DNA of 64,000 bases. Origin: Chryseobacterium sp. YIM B08800 (GTDB lineage: Bacteria; Bacteroidota; Bacteroidia; Flavobacteriales; Weeksellaceae). Under the pieces are notes generated by a model. The model was not told where the DNA came from. It searched no databases and was given only the letters and a program-made list of their open reading frames with translations. Made by a program: the position numbers and the translations under genes. Where the stretch lies: positions 25,488 to 89,487 of the forward strand of contig NZ_JAPDKN010000038.1 of assembly GCF_026163565.1 (NCBI RefSeq), given 5' to 3'. Position 1 is the stretch's first letter, and each line of letters begins with the position of its first letter. This document shows, in pieces, positions 32,438-41,392 of the stretch.

Positions 32438-33940
32438 TTATTTCAAATAAGTTTCATATAAATCTGATCTTCTGTCTTTCAGAATCTGAACCGATCCATT
32501 ATAATGTAAATCTTTCAGTAAATTTAAATCGACATCTACAATCAGCGTCATTTCTGTATTCGGGGTCGCCTCACCTTTTACCGCATTCGAAGGAAATGCG
32601 AAATCTGAAGGCGTGAAAACCGCAGCCTGACCAAACTGAATATCCATATTATTTACTCCGGGTAAATTTCCGACGCAGCCTGCAATTGCGACATAACATT
32701 CGTTTTCAATAGCTCTTGCCGCAGCACAATGACGAACTCTCATGTAAGCATTTTGAGTATCGGTAAGATAAGGAACAAACAAAATTTTCATCCCTTGGTC
32801 GGCAAGAATTCTTGGCAGTTCAGGAAATTCTACATCATAACAAATGACCAAACCTATTTTTCCGCAGTCGGTATCAAAAGCTTTAATCTCATTTCCGCCT
32901 TTCATTCCGTAATACTTTCTTTCATTCGGTGTGATATGAATTTTTCTGTATTCGTCAATTCTACCGTCACGGTGAAGAAGATAACTTACGTTATACAAAT
33001 CGTTATTTTCAAAAATCGGCATACTTCCGGAAATAATATTCACGTTATAACTGATTGCCAATTCTGAAATTTTCGCTTTAATTTCTTCCGTAATTTTTGC
33101 CAGCTCAATCATACTGTCGCGCTCAGAAAGATTATTGAATGGAGCCAGTAAAGGTGTGTTGAATAATTCCGGGAAAAGCACAAAATCTGATTTGTAATCT
33201 CCCATCACATTTACAAAAAATTCTACCTGCTCATAAAAAGCATGAATATCTTTAAATTGTCTCATTTGCCACTGTACCAATCCCAAACGAATAACGCTGT
33301 CCTGCATTGTATTTGGTTTTTTACTGTAATAAATATTATTCCATTGAAGCAAAACTGCATTTTCATGGGAAGCTTCGTCTTCGGGAAGATATTTTTTAAG
33401 CACTTTTATCGGCAAAAAATTATTGGAAAGCTGGAAAGAAAGTACAGGATCATAAATTTCTTTATCTCTTACTCTTCTGATATATTCTCTAGGCGAAATC
33501 TCGTTGCTGTATTTGTGATAATGCGGAATTCTTCCACCCAAAATAATAGATTTCAGGTTTAATAATTCACAAAGTTCTTTTCGGGCATCGTATAACCTTC
33601 TTCCCAGTCTCAATTTACGGTATTCGGGATCAACAAAAATTTCGATTCCGTACAAAACATTTCCGGTTGAAATATGGGTATTGAAAGAATAGTTTCCGGT
33701 GATATCACTATATGTATGATCATCACCAAACTCATCATAGTTAACAATAATCGACAATGCAACAGCCGCAATTTTCCCGTCTACAGTGATGCAGATTTGT
33801 CCGGCTTCAAAAATTTTATTCAGCTTGGCAATGCTTTTTTTTGACCAGACGTATTCTGACATTTGAGGATACGCTCTGCGCATGGTTTCTACCAACTCTT
33901 CATAATCATCTACTTTCAGGGTACGTGTTTCTATCTGCAT
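32438..33940 (-). CDS. GNAT acetyltransferase fused to a carbon-nitrogen hydrolase
   Basis: The 500-residue cytoplasmic protein has an N-terminal GNAT domain (about 1-150) with YGIEIFVDPEYRKLRLGRRL as the acetyl-CoA-binding region. A nitrilase-superfamily domain (about 215-495) carries the catalytic triad E258 (FPELFN), K333 (EYRKIHI) and C367 (VICYDVEFPE). This fusion is widespread in bacteria and archaea and is thought to hydrolyse an amide and act on the product or a partner. The substrate is unknown. It is probably monocistronic. Confidence 0.9.
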   Translation of the reverse strand: MQIETRTLKVDDYEELVETMRRAYPQMSEYVWSKKSIAKLNKIFEAGQICITVDGKIAAVALSIIVNYDEFGDDHTYSDITGNYSFNTHISTGNVLYGIEIFVDPEYRKLRLGRRLYDARKELCELLNLKSIILGGRIPHYHKYSNEISPREYIRRVRDKEIYDPVLSFQLSNNFLPIKVLKKYLPEDEASHENAVLLQWNNIYYSKKPNTMQDSVIRLGLVQWQMRQFKDIHAFYEQVEFFVNVMGDYKSDFVLFPELFNTPLLAPFNNLSERDSMIELAKITEEIKAKISELAISYNVNIISGSMPIFENNDLYNVSYLLHRDGRIDEYRKIHITPNERKYYGMKGGNEIKAFDTDCGKIGLVICYDVEFPELPRILADQGMKILFVPYLTDTQNAYMRVRHCAAARAIENECYVAIAGCVGNLPGVNNMDIQFGQAAVFTPSDFAFPSNAVKGEATPNTEMTLIVDVDLNLLKDLHYNGSVQILKDRRSDLYETYLK

Positions 33941-34134
33941 AAATGTGTATTTTTCTTAAAGTTACGCAAAAACTCTGCAAACCTTCTGCCATCTAAATAA
34001 AAAACTTAAACAGATAGTTTTATAAAATATTCTCTCTGTAGTTGATTTCACTTTTACTACTTGCTTAAACCACACTATTTAGATGTTTAAAACTCTCATT
34101 AAGGTCTCTAATTTCTTTCTAGTTTAAATTATAT

Positions 34135-34168
34135 AAAAAAGAAACACCCGCATTTCTACAGGTGTCTC
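34135..34168 (-). terminator. Terminator of the sugar dehydrogenase gene
   Basis: On the minus strand GAGACACC pairs with GGTGTTTC around a 12-nt loop and is followed by TTTTTT. It begins about 20 bp after the stop codon at 34188. Confidence 0.65.
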
Positions 34169-34187
34169 AAGTACGAAAAAAAATAAT

Positions 34188-35426
34188 CTATTGTTTTTGA
34201 ATTTTATAGAGTCTTCCTGCATCTGTTACCGCATACAATGCATTATCGCTTCCTTGCGTAATATCTCTGAAACGCTGTCCTTCATTGACCAGCAAACGTT
34301 CTTCTCCTGCAACTTTATTATCTTTAATAACAAGTCTTACAATGTGAGTTCCGCTTAACGAACCTATAAATAAATTATTTTGCCATTCAGGAATATTGTT
34401 TCCTTTGTAAAATGTCATTCCGCTTGGTGAAATCACAGGATCCCAATAATAAACAGGTTGTTCCATCCCGCTTTGCTGTTGAATTCCGCTACCAATTACT
34501 GCACCGCTGTATTCAATTCCGTAAGTAATGGTTGGCCAACCATAATTTTTCGCTGGTAATACACGATTAATTTCGTCTCCGCCACGAGGTCCGTGCTCGC
34601 TTTGCCATAATTCTCCTGTTGTAGGATGAATAGCAATTCCCTGCGGATTTCTATGACCGATACTGTACAATTCCGGCAAAGCTCCGGACTGAGTAAAGGT
34701 CGGATTTCCCGGAGCCGGAGCGCCATCTTTTGTTATTCTTAAAATTTTCCCGATCGCCGCCGTAACCGATTGCGCCAAAGGTCTTGTGGAAAGGTCAGAA
34801 CGCTCACCTACACTTACCATTAGATTTCCGGTGGAATCAAACAAAATCCTTCCTCCATAATGCAGATTCCCTGCAGAAGAAGACGGGTTTGCTCTGTAAA
34901 TAACCGTAGCATTTTCAATGGCTGTTTCGGAAGCTGAAAGTTTTCCCTTTGCCACCGAAGTTTGCGTTCCTCCTCCAACATTTTCAGAGAAAACCCAGTA
35001 AATCATTCTATTTGTAGAGAATTGGGGATCAATACAAAGACCTAACAAACCTCCTTGTCCGTTAGAATTGACTGTAGGAATTCCTGTTATTGAATTGCCT
35101 AAAGCTCCTGTATTGGTAGCGATTCTCATTGTTCCGCCTTTTTGAGTGATCAACAATCTTCCATCTGGTAGAGCTGTAATTCCCCAAGGAGCGGTTAATG
35201 ATGAACTTAAAACCGTACTGCTGTAAGGCGTTTGTGTTCTCACACCATTTACCCTTGTTTGTCCGGCAAAAGCAGGAGAATACGTTGTATTTGCAGGATT
35301 GGTTTCTACAGGTGGATAAATCGCCTCGTTTCCTGGTTCTTCGATAGGTTGTTCTTCGATATCGTCTGAACAATTTGCCAAAAACATCGCCGATGCAATC
35401 AGCATGTAATGTACTTTAAATTTCAT
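34188..35426 (-). CDS. PQQ-dependent sugar (glucose/sorbosone-type) dehydrogenase, lipoprotein
   Basis: The 412-residue protein has a lipobox LANC (C19) followed by SDDIEE, which resembles the acidic surface-export signal of flavobacterial lipoproteins. The six-bladed propeller has WGITALPDGRLLITQKGG, VSVGERSDLS, GHRNPQGIAIHP and EHGPRGGDEIN followed by NYGWP, as in soluble aldose sugar dehydrogenases. It would oxidise an aldose with PQQ and calcium at the cell surface. PQQ synthesis genes are not in view. Confidence 0.88.
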   Translation of the reverse strand: MKFKVHYMLIASAMFLANCSDDIEEQPIEEPGNEAIYPPVETNPANTTYSPAFAGQTRVNGVRTQTPYSSTVLSSSLTAPWGITALPDGRLLITQKGGTMRIATNTGALGNSITGIPTVNSNGQGGLLGLCIDPQFSTNRMIYWVFSENVGGGTQTSVAKGKLSASETAIENATVIYRANPSSSAGNLHYGGRILFDSTGNLMVSVGERSDLSTRPLAQSVTAAIGKILRITKDGAPAPGNPTFTQSGALPELYSIGHRNPQGIAIHPTTGELWQSEHGPRGGDEINRVLPAKNYGWPTITYGIEYSGAVIGSGIQQQSGMEQPVYYWDPVISPSGMTFYKGNNIPEWQNNLFIGSLSGTHIVRLVIKDNKVAGEERLLVNEGQRFRDITQGSDNALYAVTDAGRLYKIQKQ

Positions 35427-35582
35427 ATTATTAAGATTTGGTGAGTTGGTTTCTGAAAATGATAATTTAAAGTTTGGAAAGCATCAAAGTTTACGCCAAT
35501 AACTCAATATTATTGAAAATAATTCACTTTTAACATATCATATTAAAGCAGTAATTAAAAAATATGGCTTGTAAATTATTTA

Positions 35583-35611
35583 CAAAAAACCCTTCCATTT
35601 AGAGTGGAGGA
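35583..35611 (-). terminator. Terminator of the methionine aminopeptidase gene
   Basis: On the minus strand CCTCCA pairs with TGGAAGG around a short loop, followed by GTTTTTTG. It is 26 bp after the stop codon. Confidence 0.55.
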
Positions 35612-35636
35612 TTTAATATTATTTGAAATCATTTTT

Positions 35637-36401
35637 TTAATTTAAAATCTCATTCATCTGTGTTAAAATAATAGGTTTTCCGTCGGTAATCAAAATGGTA
35701 TGCTCGTGTTGTGCCATGTATCCACCTTTGTTTCCTACCATCGTCCAACCATCATTCAGTTCTACCGCAATCGTTGAATCGGTCGAAATAAATGTTTCAA
35801 TAGCCACAACAGAGTTTTTCTTAAACCTTCTGGAGTCAAAACGGTTTCTGTAATTCATCAATTCATCCGGTTCTTCGTGAAGACTCCTTCCTACACCGTG
35901 ACCGCCAAGATTTCTAATGACTTTAAATCCTCTTTTTTTGGCTTCAGTTTCCATTAAAAAACCAATATCTGCGATTTTTACACCGCCTTTTATATTGTTA
36001 ATTGTTTTTTCTAAAATTTCCTTAGATGCATCGACCAACTTCTGATGTTGATTGATATCTTTTCCAATTACAAAAGAACCTCCATTATCTGCCCAAAACC
36101 CATTAAGTTCTGCAGAAACATCAATATTAATTAAATCTCCTTCTTTCAAAACTCTTTCAGAACTAGGAATTCCGTGACAGAACTCATTGTCTACACTAAT
36201 ACAAGACCAACCCGGAAAACCATACGTAAGATAAGGTGCAGACTTTGCCCCAAAATCCGAAAGAATTTTTGCTCCGTATTCATCAAGTTCTTTTGTTGTC
36301 ATTCCCACTTGTGCATAATTTATCATTTCTTTCAAAGTAAAAGCTACAGCTTCACTTACTTTCTGCATTCCGATTAATTCCTGTTCGTTTGTTATAGACA
36401 T
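35637..36401 (-). CDS. map: Type I methionine aminopeptidase
   Basis: This 254-residue cytoplasmic enzyme removes the initiator methionine from nascent proteins. All metal ligands of the pita-bread fold are visible: D94 (NIDVSAE), D105 (ADNGGSF), H168 (GGHGVG), E202 (IETFIS) and E233 (QHEHTIL), with substrate-binding histidines H76 and H175. The length is normal for the short class I form without a zinc-finger extension. In this family each genome usually also has a second copy near ribosomal protein genes, so this may be a paralogue. Confidence 0.92.
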   Translation of the reverse strand: MSITNEQELIGMQKVSEAVAFTLKEMINYAQVGMTTKELDEYGAKILSDFGAKSAPYLTYGFPGWSCISVDNEFCHGIPSSERVLKEGDLINIDVSAELNGFWADNGGSFVIGKDINQHQKLVDASKEILEKTINNIKGGVKIADIGFLMETEAKKRGFKVIRNLGGHGVGRSLHEEPDELMNYRNRFDSRRFKKNSVVAIETFISTDSTIAVELNDGWTMVGNKGGYMAQHEHTILITDGKPIILTQMNEILN

Positions 36402-36453
36402 AATTATGATTTTGAAACAATAAAGTTAGGGAATAAAAAATATTGATTAGAAA

Positions 36454-36484
36454 TAAAAAAACACTTACTGTAACAGTAAGTGTT
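36454..36484 (-). terminator. Terminator of the tRNA gene
   Basis: A perfect 11-bp stem AACACTTACTG / CAGTAAGTGTT with a 3-nt loop is followed on the minus strand by seven T residues. It starts 3 bp after the tRNA 3' end. Confidence 0.85.
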
Positions 36485-36487
36485 CTG

Positions 36488-36561
36488 TGGTCCCACCTGG
36501 GCTCGAACCAGGGACCACCTGATTATGAGTCAGGTGCTCTAACCAACTGAGCTATAGGACC
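36488..36561 (-). tRNA. tRNA with CAU anticodon (Met, or Ile2 after lysidine modification)
   Basis: The 74-nt gene folds as a full cloverleaf. The acceptor stem GGTCCTA pairs with TGGGACC, the D arm contains AGCTCAGTTGGTTAGAGC, the anticodon stem-loop is CCTGACTCATAATCAGG with anticodon CAT, and the T arm has GGTTCGAGCC. The discriminator is A and CCA is not encoded. The GACTCATAATC loop is also seen in Ile2 tRNAs, so elongator Met versus Ile2 is not settled. Confidence 0.93.
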
Positions 36562-36588
36562 TCAAAATTTGGTTAAATTTTGTGTTTG

Positions 36589-36618
36589 CAAAAATAGTAA
36601 AATTTCTTTCACTACAAA
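36589..36618 (-). promoter_or_regulatory. Promoter of the tRNA gene
   Basis: On the minus strand TTTG (36615-36618) is followed after 18 nt by a perfect -7 box TATTTTTG (36589-36596). The tRNA begins 27 bp downstream. Confidence 0.68.
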
Positions 36619-36623
36619 ATTTT

Positions 36624-37022
36624 TTATGGCTTTTCTTGACAAAGTTCTACCAAGACACCATTGGTCGATTTGGGATGTAAGAAGACAACTAATTTGTTAT
36701 CAGCACCTTCTTTAGGTTCTTCAGAGATAAACTGAAATCCTTCTTTTTTTAATCTTTCTACTTCATTCAGGATATTTTCTACACCAAAAGCCAAATGATG
36801 AATTCCCTCTCCTTTTTTATCAATGAATTTTGAAATTGGACTTTCAGGATTACTGGCTTCCAAAAGTTCAATTTTGCTTTCTCCTGTTTCATAAAATGAC
36901 GTCACTACGCCTTCTCTTTCTACCGTCTCTTTTTTGTAAGATTCTTTTCCTAAAAGTTTTGTAAAAAGTTCATCAGAGATGCCCAAAGATTTTACCGCAA
37001 TACCAATATGTTCTAATTTCAT
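36624..37022 (-). CDS. mce: Methylmalonyl-CoA epimerase
   Basis: The 132-residue protein has the paired VOC/glyoxalase fold of methylmalonyl-CoA epimerase. The motifs are KLEHIGIAVKSL at the start, GIHHLAFGVENI in the middle and GVLVELCQ at the end, with metal ligands H5, H76 or so and the late glutamate. It interconverts the R and S forms of methylmalonyl-CoA between propionyl-CoA metabolism and the mutase. The mutase genes are not in this window. Confidence 0.9.
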   Translation of the reverse strand: MKLEHIGIAVKSLGISDELFTKLLGKESYKKETVEREGVVTSFYETGESKIELLEASNPESPISKFIDKKGEGIHHLAFGVENILNEVERLKKEGFQFISEEPKEGADNKLVVFLHPKSTNGVLVELCQEKP

Positions 37023-37064
37023 AAATCTAAAATATATTTTTTTGACAGCTAATCAATTTTCAAA

Positions 37065-37094
37065 TTAGCAATTCAAACAAAAGTACTAAATTTG
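37065..37094 (+). promoter_or_regulatory. Promoter of rbfA
   Basis: A perfect -7 box TAAATTTG (37087-37094) lies 8 bp before the rbfA ATG, with a weak -33 element TTAG (37065-37068) 18 nt upstream. The mRNA would have almost no leader. Confidence 0.5.
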
Positions 37095-37102
37095 CATAAA
37101 TT

Positions 37103-37462
37103 ATGGAAAGCAACAGACAAAGAAAAGTAGCACAGATTATACAGGAAGATTTCGCAGAACTTTTCCGCAAACAGGCATCAGAAAGTAAACAAAGCATTCT
37201 TGTTTCCGTTTCCGATGTTAAAGTAACTCCGGATTTAGGAATCGCTAAAATTTATTTAAGTATTTTCCCGCAAGAACATCGCTCTTCAATCATGAAAGAA
37301 ATTGAAGAAAACAAGGCACAATACAGAAACTTTATCGGTCAGAAAATGGCAAAGCAAGTACGTATTATTCCACAATTGAGCTTTTATCTTGATACTACGC
37401 TTGATGATGTAGAAAAAATAGAAAGAGAACTGAGAGGTGAAGGCGACAATCCTGTTTTATAA
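37103..37462 (+). CDS. rbfA: Ribosome-binding factor A
   Basis: The 119-residue protein is the KH-like 30S maturation factor. It shows the RbfA pattern: N-terminal RQRKVAQIIQEDFAELF, the block VSVSDVKVTPDLGIAKIYLS, and the C-terminal RIIPQLSFYLDTTLDDVEKI. It helps 16S rRNA 5'-end processing and is needed for growth at low temperature in other bacteria. The LolC/E-type permease gene follows 6 bp later, so they are co-transcribed. Confidence 0.96.
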   Translation: MESNRQRKVAQIIQEDFAELFRKQASESKQSILVSVSDVKVTPDLGIAKIYLSIFPQEHRSSIMKEIEENKAQYRNFIGQKMAKQVRIIPQLSFYLDTTLDDVEKIERELRGEGDNPVL

Positions 37463-37468
37463 GAAACA

Positions 37469-38674
37469 TTGAAAAACATTGCATTTTACATTGCATCGCG
37501 CTACCTTTTATCTAAAAAAGGAAGCACTGCTGTAACATTTATTACCTGGCTTGCTGCTGTGGCTATGAGTGTTGCTGTGGCTGCAATGTTTGTCATTATT
37601 TCTGTTTTTTCCGGGCTTGAGGATTTCAACAAAGCTTTAATCTCTAATCTTCATGCTGATTTAACGATAAAAAGCACATCCGGAAAAACATTGAAAAATT
37701 TTGAGAAAATAAATACTGTTTTAAAAAACAACAAAGAGATCTCAAGTTTTTCAAGAATTATAGAAGAAAAAACGTACATCAATTATAACGGGAGGGGCGA
37801 CATCGCCTATCTTCGAGGAGTTGACTCAGCTTACATTAAAGTAAATCCGGTAGATAAAACTATATTTTTCGGAAGCTATCCTTCATTCGAGTATACCAAT
37901 GAAGTGATTATGGAGCATTCACTTCAAAACAGATTGGGAATTCCTGTAGATTCAAATACGGATTTTTCAACACTTTTTATGCCTAAACCCGGAACGGGAA
38001 TCATCAATAAAGAAGAAGATATTTATAATAAAAAAGAAATTATTGTTTGTGGTGTCTTTCCAGGGAATGAGCAGCTTAATAATTACATTATTGCTCCGGT
38101 AGAATTGGCAGAAGAATTATTAAATCTTCCAAAAAACTCAGCTTATCAAATTGTTATTAAGCTTAAAAATCCTGAAAATATAGATTCTGTAAAACAAGAT
38201 CTTCTTAACACTTTAGGAAAAGATATCGAAATTAAAACGAAAGAAGAGGAAAATGCAGCATTCTGGAAAATGATCAACACCGAAAAGCTGTTTATCTATC
38301 TAATTTTTGCTTTGGTTATCTTCATCACAACTTTCAATTTAGCAGGCGCTATCATTATTTTACAGCTTGATAAAAAACAACAGGCAAAATCTCTTATATC
38401 TCTAGGATTTCCTTTATCACATCTTAGAATGACCTATTTCTACACCGGAATTCTAATTGTTATCTTGGGAGTAATTTCGGGTCTTATTTTGGGAACTGCT
38501 TTATGTTATTTCCAGATTTACACAGAACTGTTTAAGGCAGTAGAAGATTTACCGTTTCCTGTAAAAATTGTTGGTGAAAATTATTTAATTGTTGCAGCCA
38601 TCGCTTCTGTCTTTGGTATCGCTATTTCTTGGTTCTTTTCTAAAATCAGCAAAGACTATATTACTAAAAATTAA
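37469..38674 (+). CDS. FtsX-family ABC transporter permease (LolC/LolE type)
   Basis: The 401-residue inner-membrane protein starts with an unusual TTG codon 6 bp after rbfA. It has one N-terminal helix (about 22-45), a large periplasmic MacB-like domain (46-265) and three C-terminal helices (about 272-297, 320-345, 370-395). The N-terminal FYIASRYLLSKKGSTAVTFITW and the late GFPLSHLRMTYFYTG match lipoprotein-releasing permeases. It probably works with an ABC ATPase encoded elsewhere to release lipoproteins to the outer membrane. No in-frame ATG lies near, which supports TTG. Confidence 0.88.
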   Translation: MKNIAFYIASRYLLSKKGSTAVTFITWLAAVAMSVAVAAMFVIISVFSGLEDFNKALISNLHADLTIKSTSGKTLKNFEKINTVLKNNKEISSFSRIIEEKTYINYNGRGDIAYLRGVDSAYIKVNPVDKTIFFGSYPSFEYTNEVIMEHSLQNRLGIPVDSNTDFSTLFMPKPGTGIINKEEDIYNKKEIIVCGVFPGNEQLNNYIIAPVELAEELLNLPKNSAYQIVIKLKNPENIDSVKQDLLNTLGKDIEIKTKEEENAAFWKMINTEKLFIYLIFALVIFITTFNLAGAIIILQLDKKQQAKSLISLGFPLSHLRMTYFYTGILIVILGVISGLILGTALCYFQIYTELFKAVEDLPFPVKIVGENYLIVAAIASVFGIAISWFFSKISKDYITKN

Positions 38675-38723
38675 TATTTTATATTTCTTTTTATTTGTAA
38701 ATTTGCCTCCCAATTTAGAAAAA

Positions 38724-40517
38724 ATGAGACGAATTTTACATTCTTTCTTGCTAAGTCTGATCACTATCAGTGCTTTAGCACAGGCTCCGGCCAATTATTA
38801 CAGTACAGCCACCGGAACAGGCGCCACGCTTAAAACTCAGCTTAAGGCAATTATTACAAGCGGACATATTGACCATGGTTACAATGGTCTTTGGACAGGA
38901 TATCAAACGACCGACAGAGATTATTATTATGAAAATGATGGTACTATTTTAGATATTTATTCTGAAAGACCTACTGCAGCAGATCCTTATAATTTCACAT
39001 ATAATACCAATCAGTGTGGAAATTATAGTAATGAAGGTGACTGTTACAATAGAGAGCACATCGTTCCTCAAAGTCTTTTTAATGAGGCTTCACCCATGAA
39101 AAACGACATCCATTTCATTAGAGCAACAGATGGAAAAGTAAATGGAGTGAGATCAAATTATCCTTTCGGAAAAGTAGGAACAGCTTCTTTCACTTCTTTA
39201 AACGGTTCAAAATTAGGAAATTCAGTTTCAGCAGGATATGGCGGAACAGTTTTCGAGCCAATTGATGAGTTTAAAGGTGATGTTGCAAGAATGATTTTTT
39301 ATTTTGTAACAAGATATGAAACTCAACTTTCAGGATTTAGTTCGGGTGATATGTTAGGAGGATCTGCATATCCAGGATTACAAACTTGGGAACTTGATCA
39401 GCTTATCGCTTGGCACAATTTAGACCCAGTTTCACCTGCGGAAATCGGAAGAAACAATGCTTCTTACACTTATCAGGGAAACAGAAACCCTTACATTGAC
39501 AATCCTAATTATGTAAATCTAGTTTGGGGAACACCAACTACAGACACACAAGCTCCAACTACTCCAACAAACTTAGTAGCAAACAATCCTACCTCAAGTA
39601 CCGTTGCATTAAGCTGGACTGCATCTACAGATAATGTAGGAGTTACAGGATATGATGTTTATGCGAATAATGTTTTAAAAGCTACCGTTACAGGAACTTC
39701 AACAACTGTTCAGGCTTTGGCTTCTTCAACGACTTATAATTTCTACGTTATTGCTAAAGATGCAGCAGGAAATTTATCTCCTCAAAGTAATACAGCGACA
39801 GAAACTACACTTGCAGGATCTGGCGGTGGAACAGGAACTTGCGGAACTGAAGATTTCGAAAACATTACAGGAACAGGAAACGGATATGCTACAAGAACTT
39901 GGACAAATAACAGTATAACTTGGACAGCAACAGATGCTAGAGTGGATGAAACCATTAATGGAAAAGCAATCACGCTAAGAATTGGTAACTTAACAAGTTC
40001 TACTATTTCAGGAGGAATTCAAAACTTAACATTAACTACTGCTTTAAAATATGGAACCGGACCTGGTGTTTTAAATGTTGAAATCAACGGAACTCAGGTA
40101 GGTACTATTCCTTATAGCGCAACAACAGGTGCAACAACGACAACGACAATTTCGAACATCAATGTAAGTGGGAATGTTATTATTAAAATTACAAACCCAA
40201 TTACAGCTACAAATGGACCAAGAGTAGCAATCGATGATCTTACTTGGACTTGCGCAGGGTCTTTATCAACGGTTGAAAATTCAAAAGAAAAAACGTTCAG
40301 CATTTATCCAAACCCGGTTAAAAATCACGAATTATTTGTAAAAGGTGAAAACCTGAACAAAGTTTTGAAAGCTGAAATCTATGATCTTTCAGGAAAACTG
40401 ATTAAGAACATTGCAAACCCTTTCAAAAATTCAAACAAAATCAATCTTCACGGATTAACGAAGGGAGTTTACATTCTGAAAACAGACAACAACACTACAA
40501 AATTCATTGTAGACTAA
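38724..40517 (+). CDS. Secreted endonuclease I with fibronectin III and type A sorting domain
   Basis: From the ATG at 38724 the protein has 597 residues with a signal peptide ending ALAQ. Residues about 25-260 are an endonuclease I (EndA/NucM) domain with the catalytic motif NREHIVPQSLF (H112) and HFIRATDGKVNGVRSNYPFG. A fibronectin III domain (about 270-355) and a beta-sandwich segment follow. The last 80 residues (FSIYPNPVKN... to KFIVD) are a type IX secretion sorting domain. It should degrade extracellular DNA. The longer frame from 38589 overlaps the permease gene and is rejected. Confidence 0.93.
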   Translation: MRRILHSFLLSLITISALAQAPANYYSTATGTGATLKTQLKAIITSGHIDHGYNGLWTGYQTTDRDYYYENDGTILDIYSERPTAADPYNFTYNTNQCGNYSNEGDCYNREHIVPQSLFNEASPMKNDIHFIRATDGKVNGVRSNYPFGKVGTASFTSLNGSKLGNSVSAGYGGTVFEPIDEFKGDVARMIFYFVTRYETQLSGFSSGDMLGGSAYPGLQTWELDQLIAWHNLDPVSPAEIGRNNASYTYQGNRNPYIDNPNYVNLVWGTPTTDTQAPTTPTNLVANNPTSSTVALSWTASTDNVGVTGYDVYANNVLKATVTGTSTTVQALASSTTYNFYVIAKDAAGNLSPQSNTATETTLAGSGGGTGTCGTEDFENITGTGNGYATRTWTNNSITWTATDARVDETINGKAITLRIGNLTSSTISGGIQNLTLTTALKYGTGPGVLNVEINGTQVGTIPYSATTGATTTTTISNINVSGNVIIKITNPITATNGPRVAIDDLTWTCAGSLSTVENSKEKTFSIYPNPVKNHELFVKGENLNKVLKAEIYDLSGKLIKNIANPFKNSNKINLHGLTKGVYILKTDNNTTKFIVD

Positions 40518-40540
40518 GACAACAAATATTTTCAATACGA

Positions 40541-40568
40541 AAGACCGATTTTTATCGGTCTTTTTTTT
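40541..40568 (+). terminator. Terminator after the endonuclease gene
   Basis: AAGACCGAT pairs with ATCGGTCTT around a TTTT loop and is followed by a long T-tract. It is 23 bp after the stop codon and just before aroE. Confidence 0.9.
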
Positions 40569-40579
40569 ATTTTTGATGT

Positions 40580-41317
40580 ATGGATTCCAGCAACAAATTA
40601 GGACTGATCGGAAAAAACATCTCCTACTCTTTTTCAAAAAAATATTTTGAAGATAAATTTAAAAAGAAAAAGCTCAACGATTTTTCATACGAAATTTTCG
40701 ATTTACAGGAAATCAATGAAGTTGAAGAACTTCTTTTAAAACCTAATCTTTTAGGCTTTAATGTAACGATTCCTTACAAAGAGAAAGTGATAGATTATCT
40801 GGATGAATTGAGTGATGAAGCCCAAAAAATAGGCGCTGTAAACTGTGTTTTAATTGAAGACGGAAAAAAAACGGGTTATAATACAGACGCTTTTGGTTTT
40901 GAAAAAACATTAATTGCTCACAAAAAGCCACATCACGAATCGGCTTTGGTTTTAGGAAACGGCGGTGCTGCAAAAGCTGTGCAATATGTTTTAGACAAAC
41001 ATCAGATTCCATATCAGACGATTTCCAGAAAATCAGAAATTAATTTTGAAAATTTAGACTCAGAGACAGTTTCAAAAAATAAGTTAATTATTCAGTGTAC
41101 TCCGGTCGGAACTTTTCCGAATACAGAAGATTGCCTGAATTTTCCTTTTGAATCGCTTACAAATCAACATTTGGTGATTGATCTGATTTACAATCCGGAA
41201 TACAGCAAATTCATTATAAACTCATCTCAAAACGGAGCAAAAACCGTTAACGGATATTATATGCTGGAACAACAGGCAGAAAAAGCTTGGGAAATTTGGT
41301 CGTTTAAAAAAAAATAA
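40580..41317 (+). CDS. aroE: Shikimate dehydrogenase
   Basis: This 245-residue enzyme reduces 3-dehydroshikimate to shikimate in aromatic amino acid synthesis. The N-terminal substrate domain has NVTIPYKEKVIDYLDE with the catalytic lysine, and the Rossmann part has LGNGGAAKAVQYVL. NGYYMLEQQAEKAWEIW near the end is also typical. It is slightly shorter than enterobacterial AroE, as usual in Bacteroidota. It stands alone, with a DUF349 gene 75 bp downstream. Confidence 0.94.
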   Translation: MDSSNKLGLIGKNISYSFSKKYFEDKFKKKKLNDFSYEIFDLQEINEVEELLLKPNLLGFNVTIPYKEKVIDYLDELSDEAQKIGAVNCVLIEDGKKTGYNTDAFGFEKTLIAHKKPHHESALVLGNGGAAKAVQYVLDKHQIPYQTISRKSEINFENLDSETVSKNKLIIQCTPVGTFPNTEDCLNFPFESLTNQHLVIDLIYNPEYSKFIINSSQNGAKTVNGYYMLEQQAEKAWEIWSFKKK

Positions 41318-41392
41318 CATAAATTAGTAACTTAATTGGCTTATATTAGCTCGCTTTAAGAAATTAACGCCATTATTCATAAAAGATTTGCT

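Noticed and set aside
32729..33067. 112-codon + strand frame opposite the GNAT-nitrilase gene
   Set aside because: It is antisense to a well-supported gene and has no protein-like pattern.
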